A DNA stretch of 64,000 bases from Astropecten irregularis. Taxonomy: Eukaryota > Echinodermata > Asteroidea > Paxillosida > Astropectinidae. This document shows, piece after piece, positions 12,501-23,500 of the stretch. Under the pieces are notes generated by a model. The model did no database searches and was not told the DNA's origin. It saw only the letters and a program-made list of their open reading frames with translations. The position numbers and the translations under genes were made by a program. Every line of letters begins with the position of its first letter. Position 1 is the stretch's first letter. The stretch is from NCBI GenBank assembly GCA_963971285.1, contig OZ020244.1:21886001-21950000 (forward strand), in the 5' to 3' direction.

Positions 12501-15162
12501 TTCGATTGACTAGTACGGTAGGTCTAGTACGAAGCCTTTTCCATTCCCTATTATGAAAAAGGATTTCCGTACCAATTTACTATGGTCATCATATGGCGTT
12601 TGTTTCGTCTCTTTCTCCTTGTTATAAACTCGTTTCGAATTTATTGTTTCAACTTCCTAATGTTTGCTTTTCTTGCATGAGTATGTTTGTTGAAGACAGG
12701 GAAGCAGACATAAGAGGCCCCTAGTATGCTTTTTTAACATGTTAAAGAAATAATGGCAAAGGGGATTTCACACTGTTTCTTGACTTAATATTAATTCTTA
12801 GTCAATATACTGATATTGTTCAGTAGATTAGAAAGATAGGCCTAGTCCATTGTGATGGTCCATTGAAATGTAGCACAAAGCGAGATGGGAATATAAATGC
12901 TCATGGAAATTGTATACTGTATGTAGAAACGAGTTTAATTTGTCGTATATTTTGTCGTTGGTGCCCATTGTATTATGTTTTTGTTTTTCTTGGGCACATG
13001 TACAATGTGTAGTATTTGATAACTTGAATGTTAGATACAATGCTAACAATATATTTCAGGCCAATGGGGTACGCCCACAGTCACATTGTCAGCTGTACTG
13101 GGCATCATGGCTGGCGTGCTTGCCTCCATCGTGGAATCTGTCGGGGACTACTACGCATGTGCGAGAATGTCTGGTGCCCTACCTCCTCCCCAACATGCTA
13201 TCAACAGAGGTGTACTGATGGAGGGCATTGGGTGTTTGTTAGCTGGAGCCTGGGGGACTGGAAATGGAACTACGTCACATAGTGACCATATTGGAGTTAT
13301 TGGGCTCACCAGGGTAAATGTTTAAATGTTTATTATTGTATAGTAATTAATATAGGCTTATTATTGGGCACAATACGAAGTATTGACCTGCTTCGGAGAC
13401 ATTATGTCTGTAACGAGATTACCGTGTATGTGCAACTGTATCATAATACGGAACGACGGTTTATAATAACCGTGCATGAAATAGCTACGGAGGCACAGAT
13501 GCGACATCGGTCTTCACAAACATTTGCACATTTTGATGTACGACAGTCGCTCATCGGTATATTATACCCTAGACATATAAACAATGACTGATTATCTTAC
13601 ATCGCTAATAATTATATGTAAATATTTGTGATTTTGCGATGTCCCTGCCGCGCCATCATAACTTTTCTGGCAGCCGGGTATGGACGACCGAAAGTCGATT
13701 TTTCTATTAATTCATAGCCTGACCAACGTAATCCCAATTATTTTGTCCATGCCAGACAATGCATGCTGCACACAATACAACAATAGACGATTGTTAGTGA
13801 TATGGGCATTATCTTCTCCATTTTAACAGGTTGGCAGTCGGACTGTTGTGCAGGCTGCTGGTGTCATGATGATAATAACTGGACTCATCGGAAAAATTAG
13901 TGCCTTGTTAATAACAATACCAGAGCCCATCGTTGGTGGCGTCCTCTGCATCACGTTCGGCGAGTTTTTCTCCTGTATTATTATGTTGAGGTCTTGGTAT
14001 CTCCCTTCTCTTATTTTACTCGACTTCGCAGAATGAATTTTATTTGATCTCAAATCAGTAGCGGTTTCTTGTCTCCTTGGACTGTTAATTCACCCAAGTT
14101 CTTGGTAATTGAGATTCAATATTGACTATCAACTTCGGTAATTCCATTGTCTTAGCACGCCTCTTCACTCCTAGTATAACACTGACTAGCCCTGTCTGTT
14201 TGATCCCATCACTAGGCATGGTGACAGCAGTAGGACTCTCTAATCTTCAATTTGTCAACCTCAACTCGTCCCGTAATCTCTTCGTCATGGGATTCTCAAC
14301 CCTGATGGGGATCGTGATACCGTACTACATGGAGGAAAACCCAGACCTTCTGCATACCGGTAAGGAACCAGGAAAAGGGAGGAAAAGGGAGGTAAATCCT
14401 GTACTTTGGGGGCTGGCACCGTCGCATCAATATGTTTGTATCCTTCTTTCTTTTGACATATTTTGTTTGCAGGGTCAGCCATACTGGACCAGATCTTGAC
14501 GGTTATGCTGACCACTGGTATGTTCATTGGTGGACTGCTAGCATTTGTCCTGGATAATACCATCGCAGGTCAGTAGAAAATCGAATTATGTCAACAGTCA
14601 ACTCTATTTGCTTCTAGTCAACGTTTAGAATTACTTTTCGTGAATCAAAGATTGCTTTCTCATCAATTTGTAAGCATGTTCGAAACATTATTTTCTCACT
14701 TGTTTCAAAATTATTCTTGAATACTTTTAACAAAACATTTGGTCATTTGAAGTGTTTTTTTCTGGGTGCTAAATTACTTCAAACTCGATGTCCAAACTGA
14801 CAGGAACTGACGAGGAGCGTGGACTCCTCGTATGGCGCCAGCATGACACTCTTGATGAAGAGGATAAAGACCGAGAAATAGACGACGAGGCAGAAGAAGG
14901 AATGAACGGCCCACACGATCAGGAAAATCAAGAGAACATGAAGTACAAGTTTGAAGTACTTGATTCCAATAGCCATGACCAGCGGGACGGTAAGGAGAGG
15001 GTTGACGGGACCAAGGTACCTTCTCTCCAGTCTTATGACCTGCCTTGGGTAACACCATTCATACGTCGTAGGGCTCGTTGGTGTAGGTACATACCCTTCA
15101 GTCCAACATTTGATGGATTCAAATTCACATGGATGAAGAAGACTTGCAAGAAGAATTCATAA
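9376..15162 (+). CDS. SLC23-family nucleobase/ascorbate transporter, right copy (first exon missing; 5' frame damaged)
   Basis: Eleven plus-strand exons: 9376-9532, 10305-10396, 10956-11017, 11148-11329, 11525-11645, 12272-12428, 13060-13313, 13830-13959, 14216-14359, 14473-14568, 14804-15162. From 10956 on, every exon joins in frame and matches SLC23A1/2 landmarks: [75 protein letters not shown] and LDNTIAG, then a charged cytosolic tail ending [10 protein letters not shown]. The three 3' exon boundaries are standard except the donor at 13960 (GC). The first visible exon is 157 nt against 158 in the left copy. The second has a 1-nt loss and a later 1-nt gain that place TGA in frame. The first coding exon is not seen and may lie in the 200-N gap at 8908-9107. 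Without these breaks the protein would be about 650 residues, as in SLC23A2. It is either a recently damaged gene or an assembly error. Confidence 0.8.
9564..9791. mobile_element. hAT-like MITE with TIR CAGTGGCGTC and an 8-bp TSD
   Basis: The 228-bp element begins CAGTGGCGTCGCCA and ends TGGTGACGCCACTG. It is flanked by perfect 8-bp duplications GTCACGAC (9556-9563 and 9792-9799). The interior is mostly poly-C and poly-G. It sits 31 bp after the first visible exon of the right SLC23 copy. An 8-bp TSD with CA..TG ends fits hAT-type transposition. Confidence 0.85.
10305..10396 (+). pseudogene. SLC23 right copy, TM3 exon with compensating indels and an internal stop
   Basis: It has the same length (92 nt) as left-copy exon 1164-1255. 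Aligned, it lacks one base (GCTTTATGG versus GCTTTTGTGG) and gains one later (CATGTCCC versus CATGCCC). The intervening stretch of roughly 45 nt is out of frame and contains TGA; the frame is restored for the last few codons (PPAPT). Confidence 0.7.
13284..13313 (+). other. NAT signature motif region with substituted key positions
   Basis: The encoded string is [10 protein letters not shown], ending exactly at an exon boundary. The family signature is [QEP]-N-x-G-x4-T-[RKG]; human SLC23A1 has PNIGVLGITK. Here the first two positions are Asp-His, while Gly, Thr and the terminal basic residue are kept. Confidence 0.75.
13960..14215 (+). other. GC-AG intron in the right SLC23 gene
   Basis: The reading frame [11 protein letters not shown] is restored only if the donor is TTCG|GCGAGT and the acceptor ACTAG|GCATGG. 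No GT donor near 13960 preserves both the frame and the family sequence. Confidence 0.7.
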
Positions 15163-15169
15163 AGCCTAA

Positions 15170-15175
15170 AATAAA
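15170..15175 (+). terminator. Polyadenylation signal AATAAA of the right SLC23 gene
   Basis: Canonical hexamer 8 nt after the TAA stop codon at 15160-15162. It is close to the stop, so the 3' UTR would be very short unless later signals are used. Confidence 0.45.
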
Positions 15176-16683
15176 TGTTTCATTAATTCGCCTTTTGAGC
15201 TTGCTGCTCTGTTAATTCCATTCTATTTGCCCTCTTGGCTTTGCAAATATCGTGCACATATAGAGGGCCCATAATAAATGTATAAAGATTAAACGCCAAG
15301 TTTAATTTAATTATGAAACTCAGCCACGAGGTATTTGGGCCGTCCCTTACACTACAATCTAAACAAAACAAAAGACGGTCCCTAATGTATGCACAGAGCT
15401 TCACAGTTGTCTTGTACTCCCATTGGCTGATGAGAGCGTGGCACGTACGTTCTCGAGCTCCAATTGGCTGAAAGTTTGTCCACCATAATAACGTACACGT
15501 GTGTTTCTGCTTCTGTGTACGCCTTGTCATAATCATTAATAATACTTCACACATTGTCTGCAGGGGTGGTAATGCACCAGCAGTGACCGCTCATGTATCG
15601 ATTTTTGTCCGCTCAACAAAAGTGCGATGGAAATTACATTGTACAGATACAACTCGGAAGTTCTTTACAAGTCGATTTTATTGCCAATCCAACACATTCC
15701 GTCCAATTTGCTGGTATGATAATGATTGCCTTTTCACCTGAAATAAATTCAAGGAATTAAACGATACTGAAACGTATTAGTTATTTCTAAATGCCAAATG
15801 AAGTTTACCAAGGCAAAATAAAATATATTGACCTAGCCCACAGTTGACGGTGATCATTCAATGTGGAATAAAGAAATATTATGAATAACATAAAAACAAC
15901 AAATCGGAAATCATGATAAGGTTTCCTGCATTTATAAACTTATTTAATAATATACAAGACAAAAATAAGCAATTTGGTTAGACCTATTATAGATCAACAC
16001 AAATTAAAACATTAAAACATCTTCTAATCTAAAGCGATGATCTTATACGTATAGCATCAAAAATATATATGTAATGATCGAGAGAATTAAAGGTTAAAAA
16101 ATAAAATCAATAAATATCGAGAAACATTCAAATTTTGCCAATGAATGCAATAATATTCAACGCCATGTCTACATAATTATAGGCGTATGCCTATCCCCAC
16201 TATAGTGTCAATACGTATAGCATTGGTGTCCATCAATTTGCATGGCCCTATACGTAATGCAATCGAGCATGCGTACTCCCCAGATCTATATACCATCGGC
16301 ATGTTTGAATTCCAACCATGCGGTAGGCCTATGCAAACATGTACGCATTTTGTACGCTTTTTATGTAATACTTATAACCTATTACATTATAAATGTCCGT
16401 GAAAGACGTTGAGAAGGTTTTAAAATGTTCACCAATACTTTCCATACTCTTAATCTTCACATCTTAGGACGACCTATTTGGAGGGCTAATATAAGGTACT
16501 TACACAGGAAGGTGTTGAACAATGATGGCAAGAAAATATAAAAGTTGAGGAACCGAAAAACCGACTTCCAAAGAAGCACCGTTATCAACCTTTTAAAACA
16601 TTGTTAAACCGTATTCTTTCATAAAAATCATTTATGTATTTAAGAGCAATTTAAACATACTTTACTTCAAGATCTCGTTTGTA

Positions 16684-16782
16684 TTAAACTGATGGAATTA
16701 AGGCAACATTGTATATCATTACCCCGAGCAGCAGTACAGCAACCTCAGCCAGGTATTTCATATTTCCATCACCAAAATAGCC
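16684..16782 (-). CDS. Candidate terminal exon of an unidentified membrane protein
   Basis: After an acceptor TGTTGACAG, the minus strand reads GYFGDGNMKYLAEVAVLLLG, then VMIYNVALIPSV and TAA, 33 codons in all. The hydrophobic run could be one membrane-spanning helix close to the C-terminus. I found no upstream exon to join and do not recognise the protein. It may be chance. Confidence 0.25.
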   Translation of the reverse strand, partial: GYFGDGNMKYLAEVAVLLLGVMIYNVALIPSV

Positions 16783-17489
16783 CTGTCAACATAATGTAAT
16801 TATTGTTAAAGCACAATTATAAATGAAAATCATGCGATTATTCTTCCTATGTTCAAATAGCATAAGGGAGAAAAGTAATTATCAAAATAAGATCCAGGTT
16901 ATTCGTTGTGTGCATGCAAGGTATCCCGAAGACCCAATAAATGAACTAGCAAGTTATTATAATGGTATTTTAAAAATATATACAAGTTTGAAAACACGAT
17001 TTAAAGATTCACCCTTCATAAATGATACAGCCAGCTGCAGAGGTATGATATGATATGATATGCGCTTGAAGTTTCCAGACTATTAAAGTTGAGCCGTGTC
17101 CAAAAATCTATGGCTGTGACCGCAATATCACATACGCCATGTGTTTTATTTAAGGCCGCAGCCAAAGATTTGGGACACGACCGTACTGGCTATTTGATTC
17201 CTGAGGCCAATTTCATAGATCTATTTTTACCAAGGATTCCTCAAAAGCGCCCTGGGCACTGTAGTTTGAAAGCCTGATGAAACCTTTTATGGAAAGATGA
17301 TGAGAAGAAGATACAGTTTTAGAGGTGGGGGAAATCCCCAGAGTGATATTCTGGGTAAAACCCATAGAATCACTAGGTAGGGACTGAAAACCCAATCCAC
17401 TTGTGGACCGAGCCGGACTTGAAGCCGGTCTGCAGAGGTGAAAGGCGAGGAAAGAATTGCTATGCCAACCAACCTAAATCTGAGTAAGC

Positions 17490-17712
17490 ACGAACTTTGC
17501 TTAAGAATGAAAAGTCTTCCTTGATTAAACAGGATTGCCAACCAAAATGTTCATGTGATGTTCACTGCTTTTGACTTGTATTATTCGGCCATTGTTTGCT
17601 GAGCATAACTTGAAAAGGTGTTTTGGCTGGCATACTGATTTTATTATCAACGTTTTTGGTGCTTAAGTAAAAATGTGTGCTTAAGGCTTAAGCAGCTCTA
17701 TGAAATTCTCCC
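17490..17712. mobile_element. Fold-back MITE fragment, CTCTATGAAATT family
   Basis: Shares the core GTTCACTGCTTTTGACTTGT ... GGCCATTGTTTGCTGAGC and a GCTTAAGCAGCTCTATGAAATT end with copies at 27793-28022 and 31124-31366. A separate GAGGCCAATTTCATAGATC end lies at about 17203. Confidence 0.65.
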
Positions 17713-18589
17713 CAGACCTATGAGCGCTATGCTTAAATGAATTAGACCTGAATCAAGATTTTAACTGACTGCGAAAAGAGAAAAACACGGTCCACAATTT
17801 TGTTTCCAATAAATGAAAGCATTCAATAAACGGCCGATCAATAATTGTTAACATACAAGTTAAAACTTAAATCTTTGACACAGGAATTCGTTCTGGGCTG
17901 TAGTCTAAAATATTATACATGCATGAACCACCCTTTTAATAACTTAATCTGACTCTCCTGTGTTTCCATTACCCCTCTAAAGACTCCAGAATATTATCTA
18001 TCAATACGTGAATTGAATCATATGATGTTTTGATCTGATAAGGCATATCGAGGCAGGTTTCAAGGTTGCAAAGGAGGACTGGCACAAATCAACATCAACA
18101 AAATGAGCCTGAGCACTCAATTATTATTTCGCACAAAGTGTGTGAAATCTAGATCAGTCCTGATCTACTGAGTTCTTTCAGGCATCCAGAATCCTCAACA
18201 TGAAGTTCAGTACAGACCTGGTTAAAATTGATGAATTCAGCTGAGACGATCATAGTCAATTGAAATATTATGATCTTTCACATTTGAATACTATTTGTGA
18301 GGGAGGAAAACCCTGCAATGAGAGTAGATATGAATGAATGCATTGCTTTCAGAGCTAATGGTTTGGAAATGGCTTAGAATACATAATGCATATGCACAGT
18401 AATAATGTGCCACAATATGTTAAACATATATAGCAGCCAGGTGCATTTTATCAATCACTGGGTATAAAGTTCCACCATCTATCAACCGCTGGAGGATTTC
18501 GACTGGTAACCTTCCACACAAAGTACAAAGTGGGTACCAGGCTCAATCAAACACGGGTTGGCAAATAGTTTTCAACTGGACTTTACTAT

Positions 18590-18950
18590 CTTCGCGGGCG
18601 AATGTCAGACAAGTCGACCGCAGAACAACTCGACTCGAGACATGCAAGTCGACCGCAAAGACAACTGGACTCCGAGACAGCCCGACCGCAAAGACAACTC
18701 CATTGTGAGACAAGTCAACTCCATCTCTGCCGATGTGATGAGTGGTGTGGGCGACATACCTAGCTAGTTTTCATGTACACTTGTACATGTATACCTTTTT
18801 AATGAGTGTTTTGCACACCTCGAATCGCATCAGCAGAGATGGAGTCCACTTGTCTCGGAGTCAAGTTGTCTTTGCTGTCGAGCTGTCTCAGAGTCAAGTT
18901 GCCTTTAATTTGCGGTCGACTACTCTCGAATCGAGTTGACCCACAGCCCC
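18590..18950. repeat. Fold-back repeat with GTCGACCGCAAAGACAACT sub-units
   Basis: The left arm repeats AAGTCGACCGCA-AAGACAACT. The right arm carries the inverse (AGTTGTCTTTG ... GCGGTCGAC). The two arms flank a spacer around 18740-18830. No coding content. Confidence 0.6.
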
Positions 18951-19416
18951 ACTTCTCGGGCAATACACAGTGAGTGCACTTCTAAGATAAAATGACGAAT
19001 ATTTACCTAAAAATGTGTAACTCCAATAGAAAATGGCAGCTTTGTGGAAATATCAAAATATTCAATATAATTTAACAATATCAAAATAGCAGCGGATGAA
19101 TTCCTATTAAAAGTAAATACCTTTCAGCTTAATTACTAAGTCACATACAATGCCAAGACGAGTCTACTTGGCAGTTGTGAAAGCATAAACATGGTGAGTG
19201 CAAAACCAAGGAACTATCTGGACCTAGAGCCCACCAATGTGACTGAATGAACAGTAGAACATCCATACAGAGACAAACATGTGAATTATAAGGCTTCTAG
19301 AAGTGGGGAAACGATTGAGTGGAGTTTATGGGGCAGGCACCGTGAAAAATAGCCCTCTTTGGAACAGAGAAAGGTTTTTCGGAGAACCAAAGTTCTGATC
19401 TCAGTATGCTTCAGCT

Positions 19417-19850
19417 GTGAACAAGACAGGCTTTGACTCTAAGCTGAAGACAGGCTTTGACTCTAAGCCGAAGACAGGCTTTGACTCTAAGCTGAAGACA
19501 GGCTTTGACTCTAAGCAGAAGACAGGCTTTGACTCTAAGCTGAAGACAAGCTTTGACTCCAAGCTGAAGACAGGCTTTGACTCCAAGCAGAAGACAGGCT
19601 TTGACTCTAAGCCAAAGACAGGCTTTGACTCTAAGCCGAAGACAGGCTTTGACTCTAAGCCGAAGACAGGCTTTGACTCTAAGCCGAAGACAGGCTTTGA
19701 CTCTAAGCCGAAGACAGGCTTTGACTCTAAGCCGAAGACAGGCTTTGACTCTAAGCCGAAGACAGGCTTTGACTCTAAGCCGAAGACAGGCTTTGACTCT
19801 AAGCCGAAGACAGGCTTTGACTCTAAGCTGAAGACAGGCTACTATTACCG
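19417..19850. repeat. 24-bp minisatellite, about 18 copies
   Basis: Tandem unit AAGACAGGCTTTGACTCTAAGC plus CG or TG. The unit length is divisible by three, so it opens long frames on both strands (KTGFDSKP and its reverse). These are by-products with no splice or start context. It lies about 0.6 kb beyond the EEA1 stop codon. Confidence 0.9.
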
Positions 19851-20408
19851 GCATTGGCAGTATTTTGATTGATAAGAATTTTAAAAAGGCATGAGAAACA
19901 CCATGGCTGTTGCTGTTCTCTTTATAATTAAATAATTTACAACAAAAAAAGAAGATGCTTGGAGTTAGGACGGCCTGACGTTTCGATCCCAGCAGAATCT
20001 TACTCAAAGGCTAAAAAAGAAGACAAATACAATATCTCCAAAACCTAGGATTAAAAAAACAAATACAAATTGCAGCGCTTGACATCTTTGAACCAAAACA
20101 TCTTTGTATGGCTTTTACTGAAACTCTGAGATGCCCAAAGTTCAGCAAGTACAGAACAGGGTAGGAACACCAACTTACAGAAGGATGGCTAGTCAGGCGC
20201 AAATCGGCACAGGTCCCAATTCCTGACAGGGGGGCCAAAGCTCATTTCAGGCCCAAGGTTTCAAATTCTGAATCGCAGTTTTTCTTTTGCAGCATGTTCA
20301 GAGAGCACAAGATAGCTAGAGAGACATTTCTAGGAGGAACAGCTGACGGCAGACACAAGAACTGTCTCGGTAGAGTTAGGAGGCATGATGGGAGGAGAAC
20401 CTGTGTAA

Positions 20409-20531
20409 CTAGGACGTGAGATCGGCGTGGCAAGTGTCACAAACCCGGACGGGTTTCTTAGAAGATGCGATGGTGGCTGACTTGGATGAGCACTCATTAC
20501 AGAAGATGTTACCACATTGGCGACAGTGATG
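20409..20531 (-). CDS. EEA1: EEA1 last exon: second half of FYVE domain
   Basis: Begins [17 protein letters not shown], completing the R(R/K)HHCR PI3P-binding motif across the splice junction, and ends [16 protein letters not shown] with TAG. All remaining zinc-ligand cysteines and the RVC motif are present, so PI3P binding should be retained. It closes almost exactly as human EEA1 does. Confidence 0.95.
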   Translation of the reverse strand, partial: HHCRQCGNIFCNECSSKSATIASSKKPVRVCDTCHADLTS

Positions 20532-23500
20532 CTGTACAAAGACACACAAAAACAAAAAAGTCAATACAAGTAATAAATTGCTGCAAAATGCAAAAAAAAA
20601 AAAAAAAACCACCCCACAGTACAGGGACAGTAAAAGGATGCAATCCTGTGTGCTGTAGAAGAGAAACACAATTTTGTTATTGAGTAGATGTGGTCAACTG
20701 GCTGGCAATGAATTTGCCCGAGTGGGACAAACAATTGAACAGTGACGAGAACCAATTGAACGTATGTTAATTATACACAATTATTTGCCAGTCGTTTGGC
20801 ACCGGAAGAGAAGATAGGCTGCACATAATCCACAGCTCGTGTGTCTGACATAGCAACTAATCAACATGACTTTCCTTTCCCGAATGAAACCTGAGAAAAT
20901 TCAAGAAATTATTTTGATAGCGCTTACAAATCGAAATACTACTGGCTATGGCCCTTTTCCAAACCTCGGCTCCGGCTCAGGCTCCGGCGCTGTCATCCTT
21001 ATGCTGAAAATATAGGTTGTGGCTTTTCATTGAAGCTGAAGCTCTGTTTTCTTTTTCAAACCAGAGAATCTACTTCCAAGCCACAGCCAAAAGATTCTAT
21101 TTCCATACCAATTATTTTAAAATGCTTTCACGAAATGGAGCAGGAGACGGAGCCTGAGCCAGAGCCGAGGTTTGGAAAAGGGCCTAGACCTGCTGGCTTT
21201 CTGCTAGTGCAGCTAGTGGAACGCCACTATAACGAACACCGCTATACCGAACATTTGGCTATACTGAATATCATCCTTGGTTCCCAACTTTTGTGTTCAA
21301 TAGCTATGGTTCTTTAAATCACTATAATGAACGACCACTATAACAAACACTGCTATACCAAACATCATCCTTGACTCCCAATTTATGTATACAATACATA
21401 CTGAATATGGTTCTTGAAATCACTATAAGCGACAATATCTGTGCATCACGCCATGATCGTTAGAGCGCCGTTCCACTGTAATGCTAAATTATGTATTAAT
21501 TTAATTCATTCCCTCAGTTTGTGTTCTTCTTGGGCACGGGGTAGGGGGAGGAAACCTTGTCCAACATACCCTTCTGACTGTGACTGAGAATGCCTTGTCG
21601 CATCCCATGCAGTTCTTGACCTCGGTGTCGTCAGCCCACTTACGGGCCATCTGCTTGGACTGTACTATCTGCAGGTTCTGGTTCTCACGTCCAAGTTCAT
21701 GCATGGCCGCCTGGGCATCGTCCAGCTTACGACGCAGTTCCAGCACTTTGGTCTGCAGCTTCTCAACATCGCCCTCGCTTGACAAACACCTGATATGCCA
21801 AAATTATCATCAACAGGAGAAGCATGTGGATGAGTTATACAACAAATAGCACCATTCACACATGGGACTTCGGTGTCAAAACCAGATTCAAAATATAATC
21901 GTTTCATGACAGTGATCTTTTTAATCTACCCTGTACAAATGGCCACATTCTTCGGTTGACATCAATCATCACAATGTATCCAAAAGCTTGTACTTGGTAG
22001 TTATATATCTCAATTGCTTTGTTTATCAGACTCCCAGCGTGTACGTACCTCTCCAAAAGTGTCCTCCTTTCATCCTGATTATTATGAATAGTTGCTTCAA
22101 GCACTGGTAATGACAGAAAGTAAACATCAAATCAATGGACTGGTAATATTTCTTCAAGTTACCGCACAATGAAAGATATTCTTGAATGTTATATGAAGTT
22201 TTGATGTTGTGTTTAGAGTTTCCATCAGTGAAAGATAACTGTCAATTGTCTTCTTCCTTGATTAACTTCATAGGGAGGATATTCTTTACTTAACAAATCT
22301 TGCTTTATTTGTTAGAACTATATTCATGAAATTACTTGACATGAGACAAAAAAAATATTGATCTCACACTGAACACAGAAAGAGAGTCTTTTTTGATGAT
22401 TTTTTCCTCAGCCCGCAAGCTCCCAAAAATTCAGATTCTCTACATTTTCTCAATGAGGGCAGCAGACAAATCTGTGTGATTTTGTGATGTAAGATATGAG
22501 AGCCTTGCGGGTTGAGCATGTGAAGAGAAAAATCATCCAAAAAAACTCTCTTTCTTTTTCAGTTTGAGATAAATATTTTTTTCTCAAGTAATTTAATAAA
22601 TATACATTTAGTTCTAACAAATAAAGTAAGGTTTGTTATTCCTATTTTATAAACAAACAAAAAACAGGGCAATTCTACTCTTGAGTCATCTTGTCTCTTC
22701 GTCAAACCCAGCCTAGCAATACCATCTACTACTCACCGGCAAGTTCTCCCCTGAGTTCATCCACCACCTTCTCCAGTTCTTGCTTGCGTGTATCAGCCTG
22801 AGCTAGATCACTGCGTAGAGTTGCTAGGTTCTCATTCAGTGCACTGAGTTGCATGTTGGATCGTTGTTCAATCTCTTCAATCTGGTGCTGTAGGTATGCC
22901 TTGGCTTGCTCCTCATTGGCCTAAAATAATAATAATAGTATTGGCATTTATATAGCATTCTTAAACACCAGAAGGGTATCACAACGCTTTACACTATTAT
23001 TATCCCTGGTCGTCGGGCCCATTTACATTCCTGAAACAATCTCAGCTCCCTGGGGAGTATACAGCCCCGGCTACAGTATTCAGTGCACAGAGGTTAATCA
23101 AACCACAAAGCCATCTCTACCATGGTACCCATTTACACCTGGGTGAAGAGGAGCAATATATGTGACAAAGCATCTTGCCCAAGGACGCAAGCACCATTGG
23201 CCCATGGCTGGATTCGAACCCACAATCTGTAGATTGACCACAGGATCTTGAGTTCGACAAGTCAAACCACTAGGCCCCAGCACCCCACCCTGGAATAAAT
23301 AATAAATCACCCCAAAATTACCACAGATGAAGTGAAGCCCACTGGCAATGTATGGCAGTGTGCTTTGGCTCCAAGTAACAACGACAAATCAGTCATTATT
23401 AGGGCAACAGATAATTCGGGCAATTCCGAAGAATGTGCCACCAAGAGTTTGCAATGGGTTGGCCAATTACAATTCACGGAAATTTACAACAAAATGTGGA

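Larger units (their letters stand above)
15176..20408. other. Intergenic region between SLC23 and EEA1 (convergent 3' ends)
   Basis: AT-rich single-copy-looking sequence to about 17.2 kb, then fragments of the CCAATTTCATAGAGC family (17203-17712), a fold-back (18590-18950) and the 24-bp minisatellite (19417-19850). EEA1 3' UTR presumably occupies the right end. Only one candidate exon (16684-16782) was found. Confidence 0.5.

Noticed and set aside
19411-20007. 198-codon, 151-codon and other open frames over the 24-bp repeat
   Set aside because: Multiple-of-three minisatellite; open on both strands, no splice or start context.
20011-20238. Minus-strand frame MAPLSGIG with a GTAAGT donor downstream of EEA1
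   Set aside because: It lies past the EEA1 stop and most likely belongs to its 3' UTR; no similarity or partner exon.
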